Assembly: GCA_001464955.1 (NCBI GenBank) | Contig: LNEM01000006.1 | Span: 1 to 64,000 of the forward strand | Direction: 5' to 3' | DNA: 64,000 nt | DNA from: Rhizobiales bacterium Ga0077537 | Lineage (GTDB): Bacteria; Pseudomonadota; Alphaproteobacteria; Rhizobiales; Hyphomicrobiaceae | Shown here: positions 47,201-55,709 of the stretch, piece after piece | Numbering within the stretch: position 1 is the first letter of the stretch | Layout: each line of letters begins with the position of its first letter | Made by a program: the position numbers and the translations under genes | Notes under the pieces: model-generated | Told to the model about the DNA's origin: nothing | Seen by the model: the letters and a program-made list of their open reading frames with translations, nothing else | Database searches by the model: none

Positions 47201-48695
47201 GTGCGTTTCGATCGCGCGGGATGGCCGGGTTGGCGTCGGCCGCCTCGAAGGCGTGCGCGACGGCGGCCTCGATCGCGCCCTTAATGCCGCCGAGGGCTTT
47301 GTACTTCTCCAGCGTGAGCGTGCCATCGCCGCGGTGCTCGACGTAGAGCTGTTCGAGGGTGAAGGCGAGTAGTGGCAAAGCGTCCTTGGCTCCGCCCTTT
47401 TCAATGTCGGCGAGCAATTGCGCGGTGAGATCTGCGGAGATGTCGAGCTTGCGGCCGCTTTCAGTCAGTCGACGGGCCGGGCCCTCGATCACGCTCTGAT
47501 ACACCCCCTTGGCCATAGGTGGCAGCGAGAACGTGGTCGGTCTCAATTCGGCGAGCGGGGCGGCGGGACCTGCTGCCGATTGCAGCGGCTCGTAGACATC
47601 GGTGCGGATGGTGAAGACCGCGATCACGTCGGGGCTGGGCGACGTGAGCAGCTTGGCGAGGATGGCGAGGAACGCGCGAGCTTCCGTGTCGCCATCGGTA
47701 TTGAACAGCTCCTCGGCCTGGTCGATGGCAATGACCAGCGTCGGCGGCGTGGTGGTCTCGCCGGGATTGAGCGCAGGCGGCGTTTTCCGCGCGACGACCT
47801 CCTTGAGCAGCGCGATCACCGCGTCGGGGCCGTCGGCGAGGATGGCCCGCAGGTCAGCGCGGGTGCATTGCAGCCCCGCGTCTTTGCAGGCGGCTTCGAG
47901 CGCGCGCAGGAAACCAGCCTCACTGGAGATCACAGCGCGCTCGGGCCGAATAACGGAGAGCGGCAGGAAGTGGCGGTCGTCGCGTGCGAGGCGCGGGATC
48001 AGGCCGGCGCGCATGAACGACGATTTGCCAGCTCCCGACGCACCTAGGATCACGAACAGTCGCGGCGGGGCGGCCTCGCGCAGGCCACGCAATGCATCGA
48101 GCGCGGTAATGATCGCGCCGTCGCGGCCGAAGAAGATGCCGGCGTCGTCCGCTTCCAGCGCCTTGAAGCCGCGATAGGGCGCGCGGTCTGGATCATGGGC
48201 GGGTGGCCACGCGAAGTGTTTCGTGTCGAGGCCGGCGCTTTCGAGGCCGTGCTTGAGGCGTCGCAGGCCCTCCGCCGAGAAGGTTACGGTTTCTTGCTCG
48301 TGGGTGATCGGTAGGACGGCGCTGAGCTGGATACCGTCGCGCCCCGACGCGAGACGCACCAGTTGCCACTCTCCGGAGAGGTCTTTCGGCACCACGTCGG
48401 TCGGAAGATCCTCGATCAGGACGCCGAACATACGTTTGTTCAGCCGATGCGCGAGGCTCATTTCCTTGCGGCACCAGCCCGACGCGATCCATGCGCGTGA
48501 GACCAGAAACACGACCGCCTCGCAACGCCCGGCCGCCTCGTTCAGCGCCCGCTCCCAACGTTCGCCCGCCTTGATGCCGCGGGCGGGGTCGAGGTCGAGG
48601 AAAATGTCGTCGAAGCCTTGCGTCGTGAGCCAATCGCGAACAGCGATCGCCTCGGCGTTGTTGGCGGAAGAATGCGAAAGGAATATGCGGGACAT
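44274..48695 (-). CDS. TIR-STAND NTPase-WD40 defence-type protein
   Basis: A 1473-residue protein. Residues 1-95 form a TIR domain (SRIFLSHSSANNAEAIAVRD) with the candidate NADase glutamate E78 in SGWCRKEMSLA. Residues about 172-600 are a STAND NTPase: PYRGFKALEADDAGIFFGRD, the Walker A GASGAGKSS (K224) and the Walker B TLVIAIDQAEELF. A single membrane-like helix lies near 660-680, with an alanine-glutamine coiled coil after it. From about 775 to 1400 there are 15 WD40 units, many with the core WSPDGTRIVTAS, and then a conserved tail (ARYFLAPYPPTWCVQRRLW). The pattern fits an antiviral sensor: the WD40 part senses, the STAND part switches, and the TIR part kills or signals through NAD. It is the only gene between the two 110-base repeats and so looks like one-gene cargo. 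The ATG at 48695 starts the TIR fold directly. Confidence 0.9.
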   Translation of the reverse strand: MSRIFLSHSSANNAEAIAVRDWLTTQGFDDIFLDLDPARGIKAGERWERALNEAAGRCEAVVFLVSRAWIASGWCRKEMSLAHRLNKRMFGVLIEDLPTDVVPKDLSGEWQLVRLASGRDGIQLSAVLPITHEQETVTFSAEGLRRLKHGLESAGLDTKHFAWPPAHDPDRAPYRGFKALEADDAGIFFGRDGAIITALDALRGLREAAPPRLFVILGASGAGKSSFMRAGLIPRLARDDRHFLPLSVIRPERAVISSEAGFLRALEAACKDAGLQCTRADLRAILADGPDAVIALLKEVVARKTPPALNPGETTTPPTLVIAIDQAEELFNTDGDTEARAFLAILAKLLTSPSPDVIAVFTIRTDVYEPLQSAAGPAAPLAELRPTTFSLPPMAKGVYQSVIEGPARRLTESGRKLDISADLTAQLLADIEKGGAKDALPLLAFTLEQLYVEHRGDGTLTLEKYKALGGIKGAIEAAVAHAFEAADANPAIPRDRNARNKLLRRGLIPWLAGIDPDTSQPRRQVARLSQIPEEARPLIDLLVEARLLATDKDAATGETTVEPAHEALLRQWGLLEGWLEEDFGSLATLGGVKRAATEWDANARRTAWLAHTGTRLEEAERTAALQAFAGYLTAGERDYLREARATETRRIKRERFLNRAMRVAAVVALVGMGVAGWQAWEARKQAQFAERQAAANEKLTAETQLAQSGLLANVAGQLTATDLGKDSGTAMLLAIEGLRDHLSDEPVQRVRQQASETEHQLDSAMRYLRERAVMAGHTASVTSASFSPDGTRVVTASWDKTAHIWTAEGVSLAQLQGHTGPILTAMWSPDGRRIVTAAHDTTARVWSANGALLATLIGHKDSVNSAEWSPDGMRIVTSSNDKTARVWTADGTLVTTLRGHISYVKSAAWSPDGARIVTTSDIGGPRVWMADGALVATIWQNGVNAAMWSPNGRQIVTASADKTAQVFTADGTLVATLKGHTDTVTSAVWSPDGTRIVTASKDKSARIWMANGSAVASMEGHDGQIGVATWSPDGSRIATAFGPSLGYTTTDNKARLWAADGTLLAILEGHIGDVTSAAWSPDGTRIITASGSPPVFGKTDRTARVWMADGGLVVSLRHEHFVNSATWSPDGSRIVTASSDHTSRVWNADGALLATLIGHENSVRSAGWSPDGTRIVTSSWDRTARVWTAAGVPLASLRGHGDWVVSADWSPDGTKFVTASNDHTARVWSSEGALKSTLRGHSSIVNSARWSPDSTRIVTASSDNTARVWNVDGTHSATLHHSRGVNRAAWNPEGTRIVTASNDHTARVWTAQGMLISTLRGHGSTVASANWSPDGMRIVTASWDKTARIWTADGALVATLQGHGRELSDATWSSSVREGETQIATSSSDFSARVWTVFTTSQALVTAAKARAPRCLTLEQRARYFLAPYPPTWCVQRRLWPYHSDSWQGWLPKQRAWLASDRQDDPPPLPKEK

Positions 48696-49068
48696 CCGAC
48701 CCTCGGGAACACGCTGGCACACAACGAAACCAAGGATAGGTGATGAGGGGATCGTCAGCCAGCAGGAGCGTCGAGCAATTGTTGGATTAGAAGCGGACTT
48801 TGGCAGTCTGTGGTGCCCCACTGACGAGATGGGTCATGGGCACGCCTGCACAATTGGATGTTGCCCTCCCGCTCCTAACCCGAGACCGCCCGTGAGCGCC
48901 AGATTGTTCCTCGGTCGGCCACTTGGCCACCACTCGCGTCGGAGTACGCCGCGCGCCCATCCGGCGGCGCAGGTCAGCATCGTCATTGGCCTCGATAGTA
49001 ATAACGTGGTCGGCGAAGAGGCGACTCGGGACAGATTAGACCCGGTTATCTCACTGCATGGTTCAAGC
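48696..49068. other. Upstream region of the TIR-WD40 gene, no gene seen
   Basis: About 370 bases between the start of the TIR gene and repeat 2. No frame looks coding. It should contain the leftward promoter; I cannot assign -35/-10 boxes with confidence. Confidence 0.5.
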
Positions 49069-49178
49069 CTGCAGAGGTCAGGGGTTCGATCCTCCTCGGC
49101 TCCACCAATAAAATCAATTACTTAGGCGACATCTCCAGGCGGACCTCCCGATCCTAGCGAACGCATAGCGAACAGTGG
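49069..49178 (+). repeat. Direct repeat 2 (attachment-like), partial tRNA-Ala
   Basis: A copy of 43942-44051: the anticodon-stem 3' strand, T-arm, acceptor 3' strand and CCACCA of tRNA-Ala, then 71 bases of flank. The 5' half of the tRNA is absent, so this is not a functional tRNA. It marks the right end of the 5.1-kb insert and the left end of the methyltransferase-ATPase cluster. From 49179 to 49370 I see no gene. Confidence 0.85.
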
Positions 49179-49370
49179 CGTCGCAAGACGTGAGTAAGGC
49201 TTTGGAAGGGCCGACACGAACGCATCGGGCCTCACCTTCAGATCGAATCTTCTGTCTTGAGGTTCTTTTGGAGCTGAGACATCGTCAGCAGCAGCTGTGC
49301 GTCTCGAATCCGCTAAGATCATAGCTTGGTAAGTTTTGCGACAACCGCTTCGATCGCGGAATCATTGGCT

Positions 49371-49796
49371 ATGGTCGACACTCTTTCAAAATCAGAGCGA
49401 AGCGAGCGGATGTCACGCGTCCGGTCCAAAGACACGCGGCCCGAGCTTGCGATCCGCAAGCTAGTTTACGCGTTGGGTTACCGGTACCGCCTGCATGGTA
49501 CCGGACTGCCCGGTCGGCCGGATCTCGTCTTTCGGTCGCGGCAGAAGGCTATTTTTGTGCATGGATGTTTCTGGCATCGTCACACTGATTCGCATTGTAG
49601 GCTCGCGCGTCTTCCGAAGTCGCGGGTAGGCTTCTGGTTAGAGAAGTTGGAAGGCAACAGGGTACGAGACGCGCGAAACCTTAGGAAGCTGAGGACGATG
49701 GGCTGGAAGTGCTTGGTCGTCTGGGAGTGTCAGACTAAGGATGCCGAACGGCTTCGGCGGAGGGTGGCATCATTTCTAGCGGGCTTAGATCGATAG
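49371..49796 (+). CDS. Vsr-type very-short-patch-repair endonuclease
   Basis: A 141-residue Vsr nuclease: RSERMSRVRSKDTRPELAIR at the N-terminus, then LPGRPDLVFRSRQKAIFVHG with the catalytic aspartate in the PDLVF strand, and CFWHRHTDSHCR with metal or zinc ligands. In classic pairs it nicks T-G mismatches made when 5-methylcytosine deaminates at the partner methyltransferase's sites. The methyltransferase gene begins inside its last 25 bases. Vsr-like nucleases also serve as effectors in some ATPase-containing restriction systems, which fits the neighbours. Confidence 0.92.
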   Translation: MVDTLSKSERSERMSRVRSKDTRPELAIRKLVYALGYRYRLHGTGLPGRPDLVFRSRQKAIFVHGCFWHRHTDSHCRLARLPKSRVGFWLEKLEGNRVRDARNLRKLRTMGWKCLVVWECQTKDAERLRRRVASFLAGLDR

Positions 49797-50944
49797 AACT
49801 GTTCGCCGGTGCCGGAGGGCTCGGCATGGGGCTTCAGCGCGCTGGCTTTCAGCCAGCGCATGTCGTCGAGTGGGACCGATATTGCTGCGATACCCTTCTT
49901 GAGAACCGGGAGCGCGGCGTCGAAATACTGCGTAATTGGGATCTCACCGCCGGTGATGTCAGGAACTTCGATTTCGGGCCATTCGAAGACAAGCTCGATC
50001 TGGTTTCTGGTGGGCCACCATGTCAGCCTTTCTCGCTCGGTGGGCGGCATCGTGCTCACAATGATGCCAGGGACATGTTTCCCGAAGCAATCCGCGCGGT
50101 CCGTGAAATCAGACCAAAGGCATTTATATTCGAGAATGTGAAAGGCCTGACTCGGCAAAGCTTTAGAAGCTATTTCGAGTATATCAGGCTACAACTTGAG
50201 TTTCCTGAGGTGAAGAGAAAGCGGGACGAGAGTTGGAACGATCACCTAGGCCGGCTTGAACGAAAATACACAAGTGGCAACCGCTTAGGTCTTTGCTACC
50301 GCGTCGTGTCGCAGGTGTTGAACGCGGCTGACTACGGTGTCCCGCAACGTCGCGAGCGGGTCTTCTTTGTCGGATTTCGTGAGGATCTCAATGTGCGGTG
50401 GAGCTTTCCGCTCCCCACGCACACTGCCGATGCTCTCATATGGGATAAGCTATATGGGACCTATTGGGAGCGGCACCGGGTGCCTTCGAAACAGCGCTTC
50501 GTGCCGGAACGCTCCGCGCGCCAGATCGATATGTTGAAAAGCCCTCCAAATGCGCTGGCGTGGACGACCGTGCGCGATGCCTTGTCGGATCTCCCTGATC
50601 CTGAGTGTGAGGCGCGCGCGAGTGGAAAATATTTTAATCACAGGTTCCAACCAGGAGCCCGAATCTACAAAGGCCATACCGGCAGTGTTCTGGATGAACC
50701 TGCCAAGACATTGAAGGCGGGGGTTCATGGTGTTCCCGGTGGCGAGAATATGGTCGTGTTATCGGATAGCGAAGTTCGATACTTCACCGTTAGGGAGTGT
50801 GCTAGGCTACAAACATTTCCGGACGATTTTCTTTTCCATGGATCGTGGTCCGAAACTATGAGGCAGTTGGGAAACGCGGTTCCAGTGCGTCTTGCCGAAG
50901 TTATCGGAGCAGATATTGGAGCGCGCTTGGTGAGTGCGCTTTAG
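49772..50944 (+). CDS. DNA cytosine-C5 methyltransferase
   Basis: About 390 residues with the full motif set: motif I SIELFAGAGGLGMGLQRAGF, motif IV GGPPCQPFS with the catalytic cysteine, motif VI FENVKGL, motif VIII QRRERVFFVG, and motif X MRQLGNAVPVRLAEVIG. Motif I lies before the first ATG (49826), so the true start must be upstream. The frame has no ATG, GTG or TTG there; ATT at 49772 (or ATC at 49769), 7-8 bases after GGAGGG, is the likely start and lies inside the vsr gene. It methylates an unknown site and would protect host DNA from the restriction components next to it. Confidence 0.9.
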   Translation: MSSGLRSIELFAGAGGLGMGLQRAGFQPAHVVEWDRYCCDTLLENRERGVEILRNWDLTAGDVRNFDFGPFEDKLDLVSGGPPCQPFSLGGRHRAHNDARDMFPEAIRAVREIRPKAFIFENVKGLTRQSFRSYFEYIRLQLEFPEVKRKRDESWNDHLGRLERKYTSGNRLGLCYRVVSQVLNAADYGVPQRRERVFFVGFREDLNVRWSFPLPTHTADALIWDKLYGTYWERHRVPSKQRFVPERSARQIDMLKSPPNALAWTTVRDALSDLPDPECEARASGKYFNHRFQPGARIYKGHTGSVLDEPAKTLKAGVHGVPGGENMVVLSDSEVRYFTVRECARLQTFPDDFLFHGSWSETMRQLGNAVPVRLAEVIGADIGARLVSAL

Positions 50945-50947
50945 CGC

Positions 50948-51472
50948 TCAATCGATCCAGACGAGCGTCTCAATGCCAAGTTTCCTTCGTGCGTCTTCTA
51001 CCGTGCTTCGCGAGCGTGGTTCACCGTGCTTTGTGGCAGATTCAAGAAGTACTGCGGCGTAGGGAATTCCATGGTGCTCAAAGGCGCGCTCGTGCAAGGC
51101 CATGAGTGTGGCCTTCCAGTCAATGGCGCGGCTCCACGCAATCTCGCGCCCATCAAGCAATCGCCTGCCATGCGGCTTGATATACGAAATCACGGTTTCT
51201 GTGTCTTCCTGAAGACCGAGGAGCTTGAAAATCGGTTTTTCGTCAGCAAATTTGGCGCGCGCGTACGGCTTTAGCAGAGTGTCTTTTATGTAAACGCGGA
51301 CCTTCCTTGGGTCCATGAAGGAGGCTAGTGTGCCCCCGATCTCTTTGGTTTCGGTCCATTGCGAATAATAGCGAGACTTGTCAATGGCGGACAACGACGA
51401 CCAGTCGAGGCGATCGGCCTCGTTCCAGAGCTTCTTTCGGATGTCTTCCTTGATCTTCTCGGGAATTGTCAT
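50948..51472 (-). CDS. Hypothetical protein of the ATPase-helicase restriction cluster
   Basis: A 174-residue protein starting MTIPEKIKEDIRKKLWNEAD, with TLASFMDPRKVRVYIKDTLL in the middle. It is mostly helical, with no motif I recognise. Its start overlaps the stop of the nuclease-helicase gene as ATGA. It ends 3 bases from the converging methyltransferase gene. Strict coupling suggests a small accessory or immunity-like component of the same system. Confidence 0.75.
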   Translation of the reverse strand: MTIPEKIKEDIRKKLWNEADRLDWSSLSAIDKSRYYSQWTETKEIGGTLASFMDPRKVRVYIKDTLLKPYARAKFADEKPIFKLLGLQEDTETVISYIKPHGRRLLDGREIAWSRAIDWKATLMALHERAFEHHGIPYAAVLLESATKHGEPRSRSTVEDARRKLGIETLVWID

Positions 51473-53145
51473 TCCACCCCTCCTGGCTGCGGAGCGGACG
51501 GATAATCGAATTTTGGCAGCTCGAGCTGCGGATCACCTTCGCGCAGCATCAGATCGGCCTGGTCCTTGAGCCATTCGAGCATAAAGCTTCCCGCTGACTC
51601 ATCGCGGAAACTGACGAGCCTATTGCCAAGGGGCAGTGTTTCCGTTGGTCCGGCTGAGGACTTTTGAAGCTCTAAAACCTCTGCGATGCGGCGTAGATCT
51701 GTAACGAAGTCCAGCACCACGACCTTATTTTTACCGGGACTCATGCGCAGTCCGCGGCCGAGCTGCTGCACGAATATGCGCCGGCTGTGCGTCGCTCGCA
51801 TGAAGGCAATCAGATCGACGTCCGGCACGTCGACTCCCTCGTTAAAAAGGTCGACGCTCGTTAAGATGTCAACATCACCTTTTCGGAATGATGCCATCAG
51901 CCGGTCGCGTTCGCGCGCGGTTTGACGAGACGAAATGGACTCGGCCTTGAGCTGGTATGCGCGCAAGTGTCCAGCGAAGCTTTCTGCGTGGTCAACGTTC
52001 GGAGAAAATACGATGCCTCCTCGGCGGCGCTCTGAATGAAAAACCTCGGCAAGCTGCCGTGCAGCCTCATCGTCGCGGGTGGGAATGATCAGCCGCTTAT
52101 TCAGCTGCTGGATAGAGTAACTGTGCTGAGAGAGCGATTGTACCATCTTCCAGTCGATGTTGTCGGCGAGCAACCGATAGTCAACGTCGCACAGATAGTG
52201 GTTCTTGAGGCCTTCCGATATCCCGACGCGGGCCAGCGGCTGACCGAGGATTTCATCAATGTCAAAGCTGTCGCCGCGCCATGGCGTAGCCGTAACGCCG
52301 CCGAGCAGTGGTGGCTTCAGATGCTCGATGGCGTACCGGAAGGTAGGCGACCCAATATGATGCGCCTCGTCGACAAGGATAAGGCCGAAGTCTGGGAGTT
52401 CATCGAGTTTCGACGCAATGCTTTGAACCGTGGCGAAAGTGATGCCGTCCCAAAAAGTTGGTCGCTCGTCGCCAGAGAGCAGGTGGGTCGGAATTGTCTT
52501 CGGAAGCTGGTGCCAGAACCCGAACTGCAGCTGCCGGATAAGTTCTCGTTTGTCGGCGAGAACAAGAACGCGGCCTTCTCGAATAAGACCGTCCCGGTAA
52601 AGCTCATCGACAAGCTCTGCCATGACGACGGTCTTTCCGAGGCCCGTTGCCAGGACGATTTGCGCTCTCCCCGTGTCGATCAACCCGCCTCGGAATGCCT
52701 CAAGGACCTTGGCCTGATATGGCCTGAGTTCGCGACGGGATTTCGCGTAATCGGGTATGCCTAGGGCGAGTTGTTCGAGCTTGGGAGGATCAAGCAGCTC
52801 TACGTTTAGCCCCAGCCTCTTGTAACGATCGATTTCGGAGCGAAGACTCCCCCCGGTGAGCCGAGAGGTCGCCACCATCATTCGTTGTGCTTTGTAGAAC
52901 TCGCCGGCCTCGACAACTTCTTGTATTGCCGATTTTGGAGGAGGTCCCGAGGTTGTGTGCTTGCATTGCACGACCCAGATCTCACCGTTCTTCACGCCGA
53001 TGATGTCAGCACCTTTGTCACCCGCGCCGCCGACGATCCTGACGTCGTCGAAACCCGCGCCGATGAGTAGACGTGCCACGTCGCGCTCGAAGGCTTGCCA
53101 GGGTCCCTTCATCAGGCGGCGGTGATCTAGGAACACTGATGTCAT
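51469..53145 (-). CDS. Mrr-like nuclease fused to a superfamily 2 helicase
   Basis: A 558-residue restriction-type enzyme. Residues 14-75 show an Mrr-type PD-(D/E)XK nuclease: E20 in the first helix, GDKGADIIG with D47, and VVQCKH with Q60 and K62. Residues about 138-500 form an SF2 helicase: Walker A ATGLGKT (K171), DEAH box at 259-262 (LVDEAHHIG), and motif VI QQLGRGLRMS. It should travel on DNA by ATP hydrolysis and cut it. Its start overlaps the end of the GHKL-ATPase gene as ATGA. Confidence 0.92.
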   Translation of the reverse strand: MTSVFLDHRRLMKGPWQAFERDVARLLIGAGFDDVRIVGGAGDKGADIIGVKNGEIWVVQCKHTTSGPPPKSAIQEVVEAGEFYKAQRMMVATSRLTGGSLRSEIDRYKRLGLNVELLDPPKLEQLALGIPDYAKSRRELRPYQAKVLEAFRGGLIDTGRAQIVLATGLGKTVVMAELVDELYRDGLIREGRVLVLADKRELIRQLQFGFWHQLPKTIPTHLLSGDERPTFWDGITFATVQSIASKLDELPDFGLILVDEAHHIGSPTFRYAIEHLKPPLLGGVTATPWRGDSFDIDEILGQPLARVGISEGLKNHYLCDVDYRLLADNIDWKMVQSLSQHSYSIQQLNKRLIIPTRDDEAARQLAEVFHSERRRGGIVFSPNVDHAESFAGHLRAYQLKAESISSRQTARERDRLMASFRKGDVDILTSVDLFNEGVDVPDVDLIAFMRATHSRRIFVQQLGRGLRMSPGKNKVVVLDFVTDLRRIAEVLELQKSSAGPTETLPLGNRLVSFRDESAGSFMLEWLKDQADLMLREGDPQLELPKFDYPSAPQPGGVE

Positions 53146-55562
53146 AGCGGTTGCTCGTCCGCGTCGGGACGCAGCAGGCGCAGCGACATGGTTGCGCGGA
53201 TCAATTCATCGCGGCTGGCGTTCTCAAGCTCGTTCGTATCGCACCTTGCAAGCCAAATAGCATCGCTCATGAGACCGAGCCGTCGGGCGATCACGCCTTG
53301 CCGGACCTGCGTTGTCAGTTCTTTGTCGCCATAATCAAGGGACTCATACGCCTCGTCCCAGATGGCGCCGTCGAAACAGTACTCAGGATGTTGCTCGATG
53401 ATCGATCGCGTAACCTCGGGCGGAGCATAGCGGAGAAACGTACCGTCTGCCGTGACCGTAGTCGGCGGAATTTTCTTGCTTGCGAGGGCGCGCATAACCG
53501 ATTGCTGCGCCTCCAGGGGCAGGTTGTTGAACAATGTAGCGCGGTCCTCGACTGGGCATTGTTCGACGATTGCTCCGCCGATGTCCGTCAAAATCGAGGC
53601 CGCGGTGCCTGGCATCGTTTGCAGATCAAGAAGGTTTTCGTCGCCATAAGATTGACGGTAGTGTGCCAGGATGTCGGCGAGGGAGGGTGTGTCTCGTGTC
53701 GTGCGTAATGTTTCGGCGGTCATCCATGTCAGCTCGGCCAACAACGCGTCGCGAGGCGTCATGGTGATGGAACTGAAAACTTCATGGGTTGGGTCAAAGA
53801 GGAAATGGTACTGGCGAGTGGCGACGTCGGCTAGCGGCATCGCCCATGCGATGCCGTTTGGAAGCTCCGGATCGTCCGTTTTTGCTTCGAAGGCCTTTAC
53901 GTTGAATTTCGCACTGGACGGAGCGTGCACGTAAGTTCGCGACAGGCTCGGCACGCTGGAACGCATGGGAGGAATTGGAGATGGGGTAGGGGGCGTAGGC
54001 GCAGACGTCGGCGAGCCAATGGAAGTGCCCCCAGATGTCGAAGGAGATCCCGCGCTATCACGACCTGGTGGGTCATCAATCAGTCCCTTGGGGAGCCCGC
54101 CTCCACCAATGGGTCCTGACGGACCACCCGACGATGGTTTTGGCCCCGAACCATACAAAAGCTCGCGGTCAGCCTCCTCCACAAGCTCCCACCATTTGCT
54201 GTCGTCTTGGTAGTCAGGAATTCCCTCGTTAAACTGGAGGGCCATTTCTTTAGCGCGAGCGTTGTCTTTGACGATTACGAGACGCGCGTATCCGCCTGCC
54301 GCCTTGCCATGGGGACTGGTGCGGCGGAACGCCTTAAAGAGTTTGAACAGCGGCGAATAGTTCGGTCCGTAGCCTTTTTCCTTTGCCTTCTCCGGTCGCA
54401 ACGGACCTTCGCCACGGAGAAGTAAAAGCATCTCTTCCCAAGACTGGTCGGCGCGATCGAACCGGTCCTTCGCATAGCTGACCCGGCAATGATCAATGTG
54501 GATCTCACCGACAAAGCGCCCTTCGTTGCGCTGGTCGTCAATGGGATATTCGCGTTCTTCGCCTTCGCTGTCGCGCCAAATGAAGAGATCCTTGTTGGCG
54601 ATCTCGATCTTGCGACCATTGCGGATGAAGTCGATACCGAATTCGTTCTGATCCTTAAAGCGCTGCAGGCCGATCCAACCGAAAACTCTTCGGGGACGCT
54701 TGATGAGCGTCGGGTTCGAGCACACAGGACAATTGGTCCTGGGTTCGTGTTCGGCAACCCACGTCATGCAGTGCGTGCAATAGGGCTTGTCTGGCAAATC
54801 GTGTTTGATGGCCATCACGGCGCTCACTGTGCCAATATCGGGAAGTGTGACGGTTCTCTTTTCATCCCAGGTGCAGTGGCGGATGGGCTCGACGCGCTTG
54901 TTGTTTATGAAGAGCTCGAAAGAGATAGGTTCTCCGCTCTTGCGCAGCATGGACGAGTAGGCTTGAGCAAGTCGCTTCCTTACAGCAGACTGGTTGGCCC
55001 CCTTCGCAAGCCATCGCCGCTGCTCCGGTTTGAGTTGCTTGATGGTGATCTCAGTGCCGTGCATGGTCGCATCGGCTTTGGGCCTACGCAGATGCGCCGT
55101 CCTGAAATGTCGCTGGCGGCGCAGCTCGTCGAAATCAATGGTCAACCCGTGCCATTCGGTATCGCCCTTCCGCGTGGTCCACACCTCGGTGATTGATCCG
55201 AGGCGGGCGGTGGCGATGTTGAACCCCATGCCGAAGAGACCCAGATTGTCGATGGGGTTGTTACCGGACCAGCCGGCCCTGACGGCGGTCTCAAGTACCA
55301 CTGGCGTCATACCGGCGCCCGTGTCGGTGACCTTCAGTTGTGCTCCGTCCTTGTCAGCAGTTGGAAGAATGACGTCGACACGCGGTGCGTCTATCGGGCT
55401 GCCCGATCGTGCTCCGTGCAGAAATCCGTCGATGGAGTTGTCGACCAACTCGGCGATGCAGCGCCATTGATCGATGTTGATCTCGCCAAGCATAGGAAGA
55501 ACGCGTGGATCGGGCTGGAGATCGAAAGATCCGCTCGTGTCTCCCTGCGGGGGCGTCGACAT
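53142..55562 (-). CDS. GHKL (MutL/MORC-like) ATPase with zinc ribbon
   Basis: An 806-residue protein. The N-terminal GHKL ATPase has IAELVDNSID (E38, N42), VTDTGAGM (D80), DNLGLFGMGFNIA (106-118) and HGTEITI (169-174). The transducer-like part follows, with an inserted zinc ribbon YCTHC / NCPVC (C262, C265, C278, C281). The middle is proline- and serine-rich low complexity (about 480-530); the C-terminal domain of about 250 residues has no motif I recognise. Such ATPases occur with Vsr, C5-methyltransferases and SF2 helicases in restriction systems described as relatives of MORC ATPases. It is the first gene of the leftward trio. GAGGAAAGC before the ATG at 55562 fixes the start. Confidence 0.9.
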   Translation of the reverse strand: MSTPPQGDTSGSFDLQPDPRVLPMLGEINIDQWRCIAELVDNSIDGFLHGARSGSPIDAPRVDVILPTADKDGAQLKVTDTGAGMTPVVLETAVRAGWSGNNPIDNLGLFGMGFNIATARLGSITEVWTTRKGDTEWHGLTIDFDELRRQRHFRTAHLRRPKADATMHGTEITIKQLKPEQRRWLAKGANQSAVRKRLAQAYSSMLRKSGEPISFELFINNKRVEPIRHCTWDEKRTVTLPDIGTVSAVMAIKHDLPDKPYCTHCMTWVAEHEPRTNCPVCSNPTLIKRPRRVFGWIGLQRFKDQNEFGIDFIRNGRKIEIANKDLFIWRDSEGEEREYPIDDQRNEGRFVGEIHIDHCRVSYAKDRFDRADQSWEEMLLLLRGEGPLRPEKAKEKGYGPNYSPLFKLFKAFRRTSPHGKAAGGYARLVIVKDNARAKEMALQFNEGIPDYQDDSKWWELVEEADRELLYGSGPKPSSGGPSGPIGGGGLPKGLIDDPPGRDSAGSPSTSGGTSIGSPTSAPTPPTPSPIPPMRSSVPSLSRTYVHAPSSAKFNVKAFEAKTDDPELPNGIAWAMPLADVATRQYHFLFDPTHEVFSSITMTPRDALLAELTWMTAETLRTTRDTPSLADILAHYRQSYGDENLLDLQTMPGTAASILTDIGGAIVEQCPVEDRATLFNNLPLEAQQSVMRALASKKIPPTTVTADGTFLRYAPPEVTRSIIEQHPEYCFDGAIWDEAYESLDYGDKELTTQVRQGVIARRLGLMSDAIWLARCDTNELENASRDELIRATMSLRLLRPDADEQPL

Positions 55563-55709
55563 GCTTTCCTCGCCTATGGATGGCAAACAGCTGGCGAACC
55601 GTCACAATTTTGGGTTGGTGCGCGGGCGGGTTGCAAAGTTGCTCCAAAAACTACAACAGTAGCAGATAGTTTGCAGCGTGGATGGGAAGCGGGCTGGTGA
55701 TTATCCACT

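Noticed and set aside
44274-48695. Serine/threonine kinase with WD40 repeats
   Set aside because: The N-terminus is a TIR fold with WCxxE, and the central part is a STAND NTPase; no protein-kinase motifs are present.
49021-49107. A second tRNA-Ala gene
   Set aside because: Only the 3' half of the tRNA is present; the acceptor 5' strand, D-arm and anticodon loop do not match, so it is an attachment-type duplicate.
53142-55562. MutL mismatch-repair protein or histidine kinase
   Set aside because: The GHKL motifs fit, but there is no MutL C-terminal domain, no kinase dimerisation histidine and no mutS partner; the context is restriction-like.
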